Source: Sambucus nigra
Taxonomy: Eukaryota; Streptophyta; Magnoliopsida; Dipsacales; Adoxaceae
Length of the DNA: 64,000 nucleotides
Assembly (NCBI GenBank): GCA_949130495.1
Contig: OX422213.1
Coordinates: 536,843,467 to 536,907,466 of the forward strand
Direction of reading: 5' to 3'
Shown here piece after piece: positions 34,980 to 47,500 of this stretch; within the stretch, counting starts at the first letter, position 1, and each line of letters begins with the position of its first letter. Below the pieces are notes generated by a model, which made no database searches, was not told the origin of the DNA, and saw nothing but the letters and a program-made list of their open reading frames with translations. A program made the translations under genes and the position numbers.

Positions 34980-35476
34980 CCTCTTTCTTGTAATGTCTCA
35001 ATACATAATAAAAGTTCCCCCACCCTTCAATTATGAAACCATCATGCTAGATGGGGTAGGGAGACTGGTAACATGGGTTGAAATCGTGGTTTTAGTTTCC
35101 CTTTATCCCATACCATGTCCCGCGTTGACAACTAAAATGGATAAAGAATGAGAAAGTGCTGAATCGATTCAGCCTTTGCTTGATTGATTCGCACCAGTCA
35201 TGTACGAATTTGTTTGTTCTAGCAAATATATATTTTAAATAATTTATTAATGATATTACAACATAATTATGAGTGGGATTATATAATTTATTTTTCCAGT
35301 TTACTTTAATTATATTTAAATGCGCAGCTTAATTTAACACACGTAACAAGGTATGGATTTTTTTTGAATTTTTCGTTTTAATTTTAATTACAAGATTATT
35401 CTATTAATCCCATAATTTCTCATAATGTGATTTTATTGATTTAATAAAAATTCGGGCTTTACAACCTTCCTACCTT

Positions 35477-38400
35477 AGGAATTTCCATCCCCAGAATGAA
35501 AACATTAAATATTTTTAAGTAACCAATTGAGGATGTGATCTTCTCATTGTATATTATAGTTCCGAAGTCATTCCCTAAATTCCATTGTTATCCTAGACAA
35601 CCTTGACAAGATAAATCATCTTCTTACGAAGCATCTTCTGCTTATGGTATGCTATTGTTATTTTCCTAATCTCATATAATACATCATCTAAGGTATGTAG
35701 CTAACCCTAATTGATTATATGAGACAAATCTAGAATATATCTCTGTAACATCGATGCTTGGAAAATGTTATGAACACTAGCCAGTTGTGGTGGTAAAGCC
35801 AAATGGTAGGCTACTATACAAATCCTATCCAAGGTCTCGAATAGTCCCGTGTAACTTACTGCCAACTTCACTTTCTTGACAAATTGCATAATCCCAAGTC
35901 TAGCCTTAGTGTTCAGAAATATGTGATCACCCACACTAAAATCCATATCGAAATGAAAAACATTAGCTTAGTTGTTCTGATAACTCTGAGCAATTTCAAG
36001 CATAGCTCGAATGACTTAAATATTTTTAGTGGAATTTTCAATCATTTATGATTATGAGATGTGATTCTCGCCAACCTCATCCCAACAAACTGATGAACAA
36101 AAAGTTCTCACATATAAAGCTTCAAATGGTTCCATCCTAGTACTAGCCTGAAAGTTGTTGTAGGCTAACTCTACTAAGGGTAGGCGATCTTCCCAATAAC
36201 CCTGAAAATCTATAGCGCAAGTCTACAACATATCTTCAAGTATCAGAATAGTTCTCTCAGATTATCCATCCATCCGTGGATGATAGGTTGTACTAATATT
36301 TAGATTTATTCCAAAACTTGGACAAAAATCTTAGATCTTTATCCGAAATAATGTATAAAGGTACACCATGCAAACTTTTGATTTCTCGAATTGGGAGAGT
36401 CTGGAAGGCTTAGACACATTATCCATGAGCTTAATAGGAAGGAAATGTGATAACTTAGTGAGTTGATCAACCACAACCCATACTGCCTCATGACCTAACT
36501 GAGTCCTAGGTAAAGCTGTGATGAAGTACATCGTTACGTGTTCTCAATTCCACTGTGCTACCGGTAGTGGTTGTTACAATCATGTTGGCTTCTAGTACTC
36601 AAACTTCATTTATTGATAAGTGAGACACTTTTCTAGAAAAATCACGACATCCTTTTTCATTCCCAACCACCATTAGTCTTTGTATAAATCACTGTACATC
36701 TATGCTTCTTATATGAATTCTTCCCTGAGTTCCTCAATATTCGAAACTACCAAACTTCATCGGAACTAATGAAGTTATCCTTATTGAGCGATATATCCTC
36801 GATTAGTTTTCTTATTAAAAACCAGTCTGAAAATTGCATCAAATCGTCATCACAAGCTTGTGCATCAAGCACCTTCTACTGTACGATAAGCCTTGCCACC
36901 ATCCCATAGATGTAATCATGATGCTTTCCCATCTTACCCCTCAATTCATATCTCTAAAAGTCTTTCATCATTTTATGATGGTAACATTTCATTGCCTCCA
37001 AAGATAATCCCGTATTCCTGCTCAAAGCATCAGCTATAACATTGGCCTTATATGGGTGGTAATGGAGAACAAATTCATAATCTTTCATAAGCTCTATCCA
37101 TCGTCTCTACCTAAAATTCCAATTTATATAAGTGAAAATATATTGGAAACTTTTGTGATCCGAGTACACCTCTAACCGTTCCACGTAAAGGTATCATCTC
37201 CAGATTTTAAGGGAAAAAATAACTTCACCAAGCTCAAGGTCGTGCGTTGGGTAGTTCTTCTTGTGAATCTTTTAATGCCTTAACACATAAGATACCACAA
37301 TATCTCCTTGCATTAATACTGATCCTAAACCTACCTTTGATGCAAAACAATATAGGACATAGTCTCTTCTTCGATTTGGAAAGATAAGTATCGGTGCTTA
37401 AGTCGGTCGAACTTTTAGTTCCCAAAAGGATGACTTGCACTCGTCTGTACACTCAAAGCGAACCTCCTTTTATGTCAATCTAGTAAGGTTCTAATAAATT
37501 TGAGAAAAATCCTTGATGAAAAGCTTGTAATACCCGACGAGTCCCAAGAAACTTCTAATCTCAGCGTCTGCCTTTGGTTGCTCCCTATTTAGTACCGCTT
37601 CATCTTTAGATGGATCCACATAAAATCCTTGTCTTGAGATGACATGGACATGAAATTTGTCCTTTCCCATCCATAACTCGCATTTACTAAACTTTTCATA
37701 CAATTGATTCTCCCAAAATACTTACAAAGTCATGTGTAAATGCTCATTGTGTTCCACTTCTAAAGATGAGTAAATTAAGGTGTCGTGAACAAACACCACA
37801 ATAAACCGATCCAGGTTTGTATGTTAAATCCTATTTATTAGGTCCATAGGCATTGTAGGTGCATTCGTTAATCCGAATAGCATAACTAAGAACTCATAAT
37901 GCCCGTACCTTATCCGATTGTTATCTTCTGAGTGTCCTCAGTCCTGACCCACAACTAAAGGTAATGAAATCAAATTTCTATCTTTGAAAATGTCCCTGCA
38001 CCTCGTAACTAATCGAATAAAATGTCATATGATGCTTATTCTTATTTGTGACTCTATTCAACTGTTTGTAGTAAATGCAAAGTCTGAGTGAATTGTCCTT
38101 CTTGTTGTAAAAAGGAACTGGAGCACCCTACGGTGGCACACTTTGTCTAATGAAGTTCTTGTACAAAAAATCCTCTAACTAAATATTCAGGTCATTCTGT
38201 TCAGCTGGGGATAAATGGTTTGTAGGAATAGAAATGGGTGAGAAACCTAAATGTATCTCCATCTCAAAGTCAATCTCTCTTTGCGGTCGCAACCCTAAAA
38301 GTTCCTCCAAAAACATGTCCAGGAATTCCCGCACAATTGGATAGTTTAGGACTATCCGGTCACGAGTATCTTGTGCCACAAGGCTAGAAAGCCATCTTAA

Positions 38401-39890
38401 GTAATCTAGTTATTCCTTAGTGTTAATGTATTTGAAAGGATGGTTTGTTAATTATTCACTGTTTAATTTAAGGTTAGACCCATCCCAAAATAACATCGAA
38501 ACACTATGCCAATGTAATTTTATCATGGAATTAAAATTAGACAACCAATACATTTCAAGGATTACCTCGAAAGCTTCTATGTCCATGAGAATTAAGTTAA
38601 ACTTAAGAACATACTTCCCCACAACGATAACTTAATAACAACAAATATGGTTTAGAGAAATATCTCTACCAATCGAAAGTCCTATAAAAATAGGGGATAA
38701 AAGAAATCAACCTTAAGACCTAAACTACAAGCTAAAGAACTAGATTTTAATGAAGGTGATGCTCCAGAATCAAGCAATGCTCGGACTCACGTATGGTAAA
38801 TTAAGATCATACCTTCCAAACCTATGGCATCTGGTTGAGCTATTGATCGTGTGAGGGAACATGCATGCCCTTTGTTAAATTTATTATTTTTACTGACCTG
38901 ATGATTTGATTGTCCCTACCCACCGTACCCCTAGATAGTACGTGAACCATTATTATTGTACCTATCCTATTGGAATCAACTAGAATGTTATGGATGTTGG
39001 GTGGGTGTACCAAAGTTTTAGTTTCTCACTAGCTGGAAGTTGGAATCTTAATTGCTAGATTGAGAGCCATTCCATTTTGAGGGGCATTCCCTCTCCAATG
39101 GTTAGGTGGCCCACATATGAAACACCCTTTGTCTGGATGCGTTTACCCCTCACTTTGAATTCGACAAGAACCATTGCCAGCTGTCACCTTTACTTTTGCA
39201 AAAATACTCTGGATTGATTATCTCTATGGTTCTTTCCATCACTATTTTGCCAACCATCAGAGCTATTTGCTCGAACCTATGAACATATTATCCGACTATG
39301 AGTCTTTGGATGGAGGGATTAAGACCCTTTATGAACAAACGAGCCTCTTCTTTCTCATCACCCTCTACATACTTGTCATAATGACACATGATTTTAAACT
39401 TCACCTCATATTCAACAATATATTTCCCTTGAAATAAGTTACAGAAGTCATCCCTCTTTCCATCACTGTAAGCTTCTCGGAAGTATGAGTTTAGAAATGC
39501 CACCTTAAAATATTCCCAAAGGACTACCCCATTCAAATTTTTCTGATCGTACATCCACCATTTTTGGGTTGGGTCAATATATTAAAATATATCCACATGG
39601 ACCCAATAAGTAGGAGACATTTTAAGAACCTCAATAATAAGAGTGACATGTTATCTCTACTCCTTCGCCTTTTTCAAGTCCCGCAGTCCATCTAAACATA
39701 GGGGGATCAAGTTTTATAGACTCCTTTAGTAGAGTGGCATCCTTGTTGCTCTCCTGAGCTAGCATTTCCTTGGTAATGTTCAGAGAGAGAATGAACAAGA
39801 TATCTTGCTTCTTGATTCATTTGTCATAACTGATTGGTGTTTCTGCCAGTACATTCACCACATCTATTTGTAGTCATTCTAAAGAGGGGA
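35477..39890 (-). pseudogene. Gypsy-1 gag-pol remnants, heavily decayed
   Basis: From right to left on the minus strand: gag core (39554-39288, with FKVAFLNSYFREAYSDGKR and LFIKGLNPSIQRL); a zinc-knuckle relic (CFICGPPNHW, about 39125); RT entry (38379-38179, PIVREFLDMFLEELLGL); RT thumb (37703-37491, FSKCELWMGKDKFHVHVIS, EIRSFLGLVGYYKLFI); integrase core (36531-36331, FITALPRTQLGHEAVWVV, DQLTKLSHFLPIK); integrase C-terminus (35946-35707, FSVGDHIFL, VAYHLALPPQLASVHNIF). Many stops and frameshifts. The VHN-F-SML type ending is typical of Tekay/Del chromoviruses, but no chromodomain is left to confirm it. Not functional. Confidence 0.85.
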
Positions 39891-39899
39891 TGCTATTTT

Positions 39900-42151
39900 A
39901 TAGTATGATAGAACATAGAGAACTACTATTTTCAAAAGAAAATGAAATGTAAGCACACTCTCCGACACATATGTAACCTATGCTTTGTTACGAAAAGCCT
40001 TTTTGTACATTGCATATAGTAGGAGAAATATTTACAAGAACACTAAAAAGATTTTTTCCAATTGCATATAGTAAATAACAATTAAACAAAGTCCTATATG
40101 ATCATTAAAACTCCAATTGCATATATTTTTTCCAATTATACAGATTTTTTTCCAATTGTACAGATTTTCCACATCATCTTATCTTACTAAAAACTCCTTG
40201 CCTTTTTTTCCCTCAAGTACCCGAGGGTGGGGGGTGGGTAGAGGTAAATGGTGGGGTATAAGCATGCCCTCAGTAGGAGAAATACAATCAGAGTAACAAG
40301 TATAAATGGATATCTATACATAAATAGTATATTTTAGCAATTATAAAATCTTCCTTAATTTGATTTAGTGTTCTCATGCAGTTGTATTGTAGCCATGAAA
40401 TTGATGTTTAACTATGCAATTCGGATAATGGGCCCACTTACTCATACTCTTCCATTTAACACTACTCGAATCCCTTTAACGTGATCATTAATGTACATTC
40501 ATATTTTTCAAGTTATTTCATAAACGTACCTTTACATTAATGAGTTTTATACCCTAAATCATCTTTTCACAAGATTAATTGGGCTACTATTCCATGAGTG
40601 TTATACGAGTGAAGCCATTATGTCGCAATATGCTCGTGACCATTGATTTGGGGTCTAATCATTAAGCTTTACCCTACGGCTCCGAGCCCTTCTTAAATTT
40701 TTAGGTTACCTCCGAGTGCCTTTTATTTGTTATGTCTTTGTAACCCTTTTCTTTTTTATTTTCTTTTCCATTTCTTTTCCTTTTTTCCTTTTATAAATTA
40801 TGTTATTCCTCGGCCAACGAGGCCACTTTACCCTGGATTAGGCTAGCCTTGAAACACTTTATTTCCATGTTTCACATTATATCAAAATACCCATTTTCAT
40901 TCTTTAGTCGACTTGATGTGTTAGTTTAGAAAATAAATTATATTTAACAACTCCTGGTGAAACTTAATGCTTTAATTTGAATTCCATTTTCGTGCAACTT
41001 TCACATTCATTTTCCTTATTCGTAAACATTAGTAAACCTTATTTTCCATTACTTTGTGAAAATACGAGTCATCGCCTCTACTTTCCAAAATACTACTTTT
41101 AACCTTATCAAAATATTACTTTTGACGCTTAATTTTCAAATACTACTTTTAACCTTTACTTTACAAAATACTATTTTTGACCTTTACTTTCTTAAATACC
41201 ATTTTTAATGTTACTTTTCAAAATATTAATTTTCATGTTTACATTCTAAAATACTAGTTTTCAGCTTTACTCTCTAAAATACCACTTTAACTTTTACTTT
41301 CTAAAATACTAGTTTTCACCTTTACTTTCTAAAGTTCTAGTTTTCATCACATTCTTTAAAGATAAATTTCAATTTAGCTTCCAATTTAGTTTAATAATTT
41401 TATCCTTGAGTCCATACTTTACATAAACTGAAACATTTGGCAAAACTCTCACTTTACATTTTTTAAGACAATTATTTGCAATTTCATAACTTTACATTTT
41501 TGACTTTGTATTCTTGTCCCTTTCTCTGTTAATAGTACTTGTATTTCACATTTTAACCTCGATATTTTACTATTTTCACTTTAGTCCCTCAATTCTTAAA
41601 CTTCTAAAGTAGTGTCATTTTATATGAGTAGTATCCTAATTTTTTCTAAGTCATTATTTCATTTTCAAAGATTTATTTAAATATGACTTAACAAATTAAA
41701 CTCAATTTTGATAACCATATATAATTTTGTTCATGAACAAAGGAATTTACATCAATAAAACCCATACATGCATCCTAACATTTCTTATTCAATTTTAACT
41801 TAACATTTGACATTAAATAACTAGTTTAAACATGATTTTCGTAAGGTATAGCTATCTTAATCATACGAAGATTTTAACTTTATTCTAACTTCAACTTTTA
41901 ACCATTTTTATCACAGATTCCTTAATATAAAATCATAAATAGTGATAATAGGCATAAATAATCTTGTAAATCACACATGTATACATATAACTAGCATGCT
42001 TAAATTTTAAACCTCAAAATAGTGTAGAACCCTTACCTTTTGAAGATATAAATATTTTGAAGAAGCAGTAGAAAGAATTCTCATTAATCTCCTCGGTTCA
42101 ATCTCCTTGTAAGATGTTTTCTCAAAATTGACACCTTTAACACCCTTCTTG
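39900..42151 (-). repeat. Right (5') LTR of Gypsy-1, outer end lost
   Basis: It aligns with the left LTR pieces (14280-14474, then 19937-22285 without the TIR element). The inner edge near 39900 is approximate: a decayed PBS-like GATGCTATTTTATAG lies at 39886-39900. The outer edge is cut in the middle of the match, after CACCCTTCTTGG, by sequence starting TGTAACACTCG. The ~650 bp that should follow are not found to the right of Gypsy-2. Confidence 0.72.
41055..41345. repeat. LTR-internal minisatellite, right copy
   Basis: About ten degenerate units of the CCTTTACTTTCTAAAATACTAG type with 27-31-bp spacing, matching 21270-21482 in the other Gypsy-1 LTR. Confidence 0.75.
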
Positions 42152-42341
42152 GTGTAACACTCGTGATTTGTAAAATCCAAAATTTTGGGGAAAAAAATAA
42201 ATTTTTGGAATTTGATTATTTTCTTACTTATAAATGTTGACTTCGATTTGTATGAAAAAGGGATTTTTATAGGAATTAAAATCGGGTTCAAATCGGAGAG
42301 TTTTGCATTTAAAAAAAAATGGGAATTTCGAATTTGCACAA
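42152..42341. other. Unassigned LTR-like fragment
   Basis: It starts TGTAACACTCGTGATTTG and does not match the first ~420 bp of the right Gypsy-2 LTR (59242-59660). It may be a highly diverged outer end of the left Gypsy-2 LTR or a relic of another element in plus orientation. No coding content. Confidence 0.35.
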
Positions 42342-42944
42342 TAATCCAAACCTTGCGGAGGTCATACAGCTCGTCAAAAGCATAAGAGTGGGAAATCATA
42401 ACGGGCGCCCTTGCGGAGGAGCACCTGAGCGGATACAACAACATGCACAACATGGAAAATGAACGGGCCAGGGCCCGATTTATATATGATTCCCAGAAGA
42501 AAAAGAAGCATGATAGATATGGACAGTTAATCAATGAATGATGTAAATGAAAATCTAACCTAGTTCAAAAGCATGATAAGACAATTTAAATGATTTTAAC
42601 AGTGTTAACATATATAAGAGAATTAAATTTAACATCATTATTCATCATATCTTTTCCCTTTTTCCATTCCTCAATAGGAATATAATTACCATTTTATTTT
42701 CTATGGCAATTCGCAAAGCTCAAGTCCCACTTGAGTTAGAAGTTAGAAAGCTTATATTCTTATACATATAACGATTCTAAGACCGCCCCTCCGAGTTTCC
42801 CCACCGGGCGCACCCCTAAATGACTATCATCTTCCAGGGCCTATCTATACAAGACAACTTGGACACCTAACGCACGTTGAGAAGTGGCCATATACCTGCG
42901 AGTGAGTCATAACCACACCCGAAATTACCTCACTAGCGCAGAAA

Positions 42945-42980
<36 letters not shown>

Positions 42981-44549
42981 CCCACATATGGCCGAGGACT
43001 ATAGTCTCCCTGCATTCACTAGTCAGGGGACATCACCTCATGCACGAGCTTCCCTTATGATAGCATTTAGAGAGGCGTGTTTAAGTAAATTAACATTTAC
43101 AACTTACATCTCATTATCATTTTCATTGATCACATGTATGTTTCATTTTTTTTGAAACCATTATCCCTGAATATTCTCATTAATATTCATCATATTTAAG
43201 TCCCGAGTAAATCTCCAAGTGATAACTGAAATCGTACTAATCCCCAAGAACCTACATATCTCAATAGGGCCTCTAACATCTCCAAATATGGGCTTAGAAT
43301 ACATGGTTTCTTAATAGCCAACGAAAAGTGAAGAAATGCCTAAGCATCTCTTTTTGGTACACATGAACTAAACCCTAAGTAAACTCATTCAACACTAGGA
43401 TAACGACCAAACTTAACTAAAACTCAAAGTTTACTTCATGCAAGAAGGTCCCTATCTCCTATGGAAAAGAAGAAACCTAGGAAACAAAAATAAAGTTTAA
43501 AAGTGAAAAACATGGGACCGGTCGACTGGTCCGGAGGCCGCGGTCGACCGTGTCTCAAATCTTTAGCCTTCGTAGGAAAGCAGAAAGTCCAGGAAAAGGG
43601 GGCCGGTCGACCGGTCGCGGACCGCGATCGACCGCACACCAAAAATCAAGCCTTAGTGAGAAAACAACGTGCCCTCCCCCGAAGGCCCAGACGACCGGTC
43701 CTGGACCGGCGGTCGACCGGTCATAGCAGACCACAAAACCATTCTTCTTCCAATAACAAGTATCCACATCATTTATTGCTACCAACTGATTTTAACTGCA
43801 TCCAACACCCAAAATCTAAACCAATAGCAATCAAATCAACCTCCAAGGAGTTAAAACCCATGAATCCACTAAAAAGCCCTAATTTTCTTAAACCATGCAT
43901 AACCACAACTATCAATACTAATAATTCTACTTAAATCATATAATAGCAAGTAGAAAACTGGCCTTAAGGTTGTAACTTCAGATTTGGTGAGGATTGTAGG
44001 CAAGATCAAACACCCAAGATTCAATCTCTCTTTATCTCCTAAGGTCTTCTCCTCTCTTTCTCTCTCTCTCTCTCTTGGGCTTAAAGATAAAATTAGGGGA
44101 ATAGTGACTTAATCAAGACATAAAACGTGTCTTAATACACAATTACCAACTTAAGTAATAATTCTCGCGATAAATAAATATGCAACTACACATTTAAACT
44201 ACTACCAGTCAAAAGTGCCCGGAACCTCGAAAAACAATATGGAACACAATTTGACTATATCGAACCTCCCGGAACTATTGGCACCCTCCAAATTATCATT
44301 TGGAGATTTTATAATTCATTTTAGGTTCCGGTTTCATTTTAAGCCAAATGTCATTTTTAAATCATATGACATTACAAAACATAACATAGCAAAATTCACC
44401 TCTACATACGGTAAATATGCAACATCATAGTAGATATTAACTTTTCTTTCTTTAAAGTAATACTTACTCCACATTCCAACATTTTATATCTAATTACTAT
44501 ATCTAGCAAATAAATATAAAATAGGACCTCAAAAGCAAGGGTTGTTACA
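42342..44549 (-). repeat. Left (3') LTR of Gypsy-2
   Basis: The inner end GGGTTGTTACA (44539-44549) abuts a polypurine tract. The outer end is uncertain, because similarity to the other LTR begins at about 42342 (ATAATCC). It contains a TA run at 42950-42978 and a CT-rich tract at 44050-44076. Confidence 0.75.
43516..43722. repeat. Three GC-rich palindromic blocks in the Gypsy-2 LTR
   Basis: Blocks at 43516-43550, 43602-43635 and 43690-43722, spaced 86-88 bp. Each holds a GTCGAC palindrome (CGGTCGACCG at 43541-43550 and 43710-43719; CCGGTCGACCGG at 43603-43614) next to GGACCG or GGTCC. They are sharply GC-rich in AT-rich surroundings. The partner LTR is truncated before this region, so conservation cannot be tested here. 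Confidence 0.8.
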
Positions 44550-44562
44550 TACTCCCCCCCTT
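44550..44562 (-). other. Polypurine tract of Gypsy-2
   Basis: AAGGGGGGGAGTA on the minus strand, directly before the LTR start TGTAACAACCC. Confidence 0.9.
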
Positions 44563-44569
44563 ATGAGGG

Positions 44570-47500
44570 AATTTTGTCCCCAAAATTTAGGCGTACCTTG
44601 TATAAAGAAATGCGAATACTTTTCCCGCATGTCATCCTCGCGTTCCCATGTCGATTCCTTGGCGTTATGGTGACTCCATTGAACCCATACCAAGGGCAAC
44701 ACACGAGACCTTAATCTACACTCCCCATGCTCTAAAATAGCAACCGGTTGTTCTTCATATGAAACATCGGGTTAAAAATCAATATCCTCGAAAGGGATGT
44801 GCCAAAGCGCACCTTCGAATCTCATATACTTATTTAGAGAGGAAACATGGAATACATCATGAATTTGTTGCAATGGTTCCGGTAAAGCAAGTTGGTATGC
44901 CACTGGACACACCTTTGCAATAACTGGAAAAGGTCCAACAAATCGTGGCGCAAGCTTCCCCTTCTTACCAAAACGCTTTATGCCTTTCATGGGTGACACT
45001 CGAACCAAGACTTGGTCCCCAATATCCAATTCCATGTGTCGCCGACCCGCATCGGCAAAGCTATTTTGACGGTCTTGGGCTATCCAAATGCGATTCCGAA
45101 TCAATTCAATCTTTGAGGAAGTATCTTGGATCATTTCAGGTCCAAAAAATTTATTATCACCCACTTCCAACCAACAAGCGGGTGATCTACACGGTCTTCC
45201 ATACAAAGTTTCATAAGGTGCCATTCCAATTGTGAATTGGAAAGAGTTGTTATAAGCAAACTCAACCAATGGGAGATATTGTTCCCAACTACCTTTGAAG
45301 TGAAGCATACACATGTGAAGCATATCCTCCAACATTTAGTTTAACCTTTAATTTTGGCCATCGGTTTGAGGATGGTACGAAGTGCTTAACCTCAATTAGG
45401 TCCCCATCGCTTCTTGGAAACTCCTCCAAAAGTGGGATACGAAAATTTTGTCTCGGTCGAAAACTATATTCAAAGGCACCCCATGGAGTCTCACCACCTC
45501 CTCGATGAATAAGTGGGCATACCGATCATAATCTGTCCGCACGGGTAGGAAGTGTGCCGACTTTGTCAAGAGATCGACAATTACCCAAATTTAATCACAC
45601 CCACTTTGTGATCTTGGAAAGCCCGTGATAAAATCCATCGATATGCTTTCCCATTTCCACACCGGGATCTCTAACGGTTGCAACAAACCTATCAATTTCT
45701 GATGATCGATCTTGACCAATTGACAAGTAGTGCATGGGACACGAACTCAGAAATATCCCTCTTCATACCAGGCCACCAATATTGACGGCGCATGTCCTGA
45801 TACATTTTGTCCCCACCAGGATGAACCGTAAACTTAGACCCGTGAGCTTAGACCATCACTGTCCGTCTCAAATCTCCTTCATCTGGAACAATGAGTCTTC
45901 CATGGAAGTGTAATCCACCCTCAGAACCAATTGGGTAGGACTCCTCTCCCTCGGACAACAATCGACAAATATGGTCTTGACACCCCTTATCCCTTCCTTG
46001 GGATTATACCACCCTTGCCACAATTGTAGGAGTAACGGTCATTACCGACATGAATGCTGTCACCACCGCATCCTCCTGACTGAGTTCCATCCACTTAGCT
46101 TTCCAAACCTCAACTCCATCGGGCTTCCTACTCAAGGAATCCGCTACAACATTTGCCTTACCCAAATGATAACGAATATCAAATTGATAATCTTTCACGA
46201 ACTCCAACCATCAACGCTGACGCATATTCAAATCCTTCTGTGAATAAATATTGCAGCGATTTGTGGTCTGCGAAAAGAATGAACTTCTCCCCCAAGAGGT
46301 AGTGCCTCCATATCTTCAAAGCAAAGACAACTTTGGCAAGTTCTAAATCATGCACTGAGTAATTTTTTTCATGGGGCTTTAGCTTGCGAGAAGAATAGGC
46401 AATAGCCTGCCTCTCTCGCTGAAGTACACCTCCTAATCCTTGAAGAGATGCATCAGTGAAGACTACATATGCCAATACTAGTTTTGGAAATGCAAGGACC
46501 GGAGCCGAAGTCAATCTATCTTTAAGCTCATCAAATGCAGCCTGGCAAGAATCATCCCAAATAAATCTCACCCCTTTTCGGGTAAAATTTGTCAAAGGGC
46601 TAGCTATGTTAGAGAAACCCCTGATGAACAGACGGTAATAACCCGCCAAACCTAGAAAACTGTGAACTTCGGTAGGTGTCGTGGGCTGACCCCACTCCAT
46701 CACCGCAGCTACCTTACCTAGATCCACCAATACACCATGGGACGTCACCACATGATCCAAAAACTGTACCTCCTGTAACCAAAAGAGACACTTCTCGAAC
46801 TTAGCATACAGTTGATGGTCCCGTAATTTCTGTAGGACCAACCTTAAATGATAGCATGATCAGATTTCGTTCGAGAATAGACTAAAATGTCATCGATGAA
46901 CACAATAACAAATTGGTCCAGGAAATCCCAAAACACCCTATTCATGAGATCCATAAATACGGCGGGAGCATTGGTTAGTGCAAAGGGCATAACCAAAAAT
47001 TCATAGGACCCGTACCTTGTTAGAAAGGTAGTCTTGGATACATCCTCCTCCCGTATCCTCAATTGGTGATACCCCGTCCTCAGATCGATTTTGGAGAAAT
47101 ACGTCGCTCCTCGGAGTTGATCAAAGAAGTCATCGATACGAGGAAAAGGGTATTTATTTCGGATGGTGACCTTATTCAATTATCTATAGTCCAAACATAA
47201 CCGGAGAGAAGCATCTCTTTTCTTAACGAACAACACTGGAGCACCCCCACGGCGATGAGCTATGCCGAATAAATCCCTGCTCCAACAACTTTTGAATTTG
47301 ATCTCTTAGCTCCCTCATTTCAATAGGAGCCATTCGATATGGAGACCTCACAATAGGGCTCGTTCCCGACACTAAGTCAATCACAAACTCAATTTCATGA
47401 CTACGAGGCAAACCCGGTATTTCCCAGAAAATATCCTCAAAATCTTTCACAACCGAAATAGAATCCAAGGGAACAACTACATCCCTAAAAGTCTCCTCGG

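Larger units (their letters stand above)
14123..35463 (-). repeat. Left (3') LTR of Gypsy-1, interrupted by Copia-1, a TIR element and Athila
   Basis: Removing Copia-1 (14475-19936 including one TSD), the TIR element (20308-20786) and the Athila element (22460-34984 including one TSD) leaves about 2.9 kb bounded by TGTGAAGCCCCGA and TCGGGCTTTACA, which are near-inverted. A purine-rich tract on the minus strand (AAGGTAGGAAGG, 35464-35476) adjoins the inner end and fits a polypurine tract. ORFs inside it are not conserved in the other copy. Confidence 0.75.
14123..42151 (-). mobile_element. Gypsy-1: old, degraded Ty3-gypsy element split by nested insertions
   Basis: The left (3') LTR occupies 14123-14474, 19937-22459 and 34985-35463. 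Internal remnants occupy 35464-39890. The right (5') LTR starts near 39900 and is cut at 42151. The segments around 19975-22285 and 40215-42150 match along their length, for example TGATTTAGTGTTC, TTCCATGAGTGTTATA and the CCTTTACTTT minisatellite, which shows they are LTR copies. The LTR ends are TGTGAAGCCC at 14123 and GGGCTTTACA at 35463. Coding remnants on the minus strand between the LTRs are full of stops. LTR divergence is high by eye, making it the oldest element here. Confidence 0.8.
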
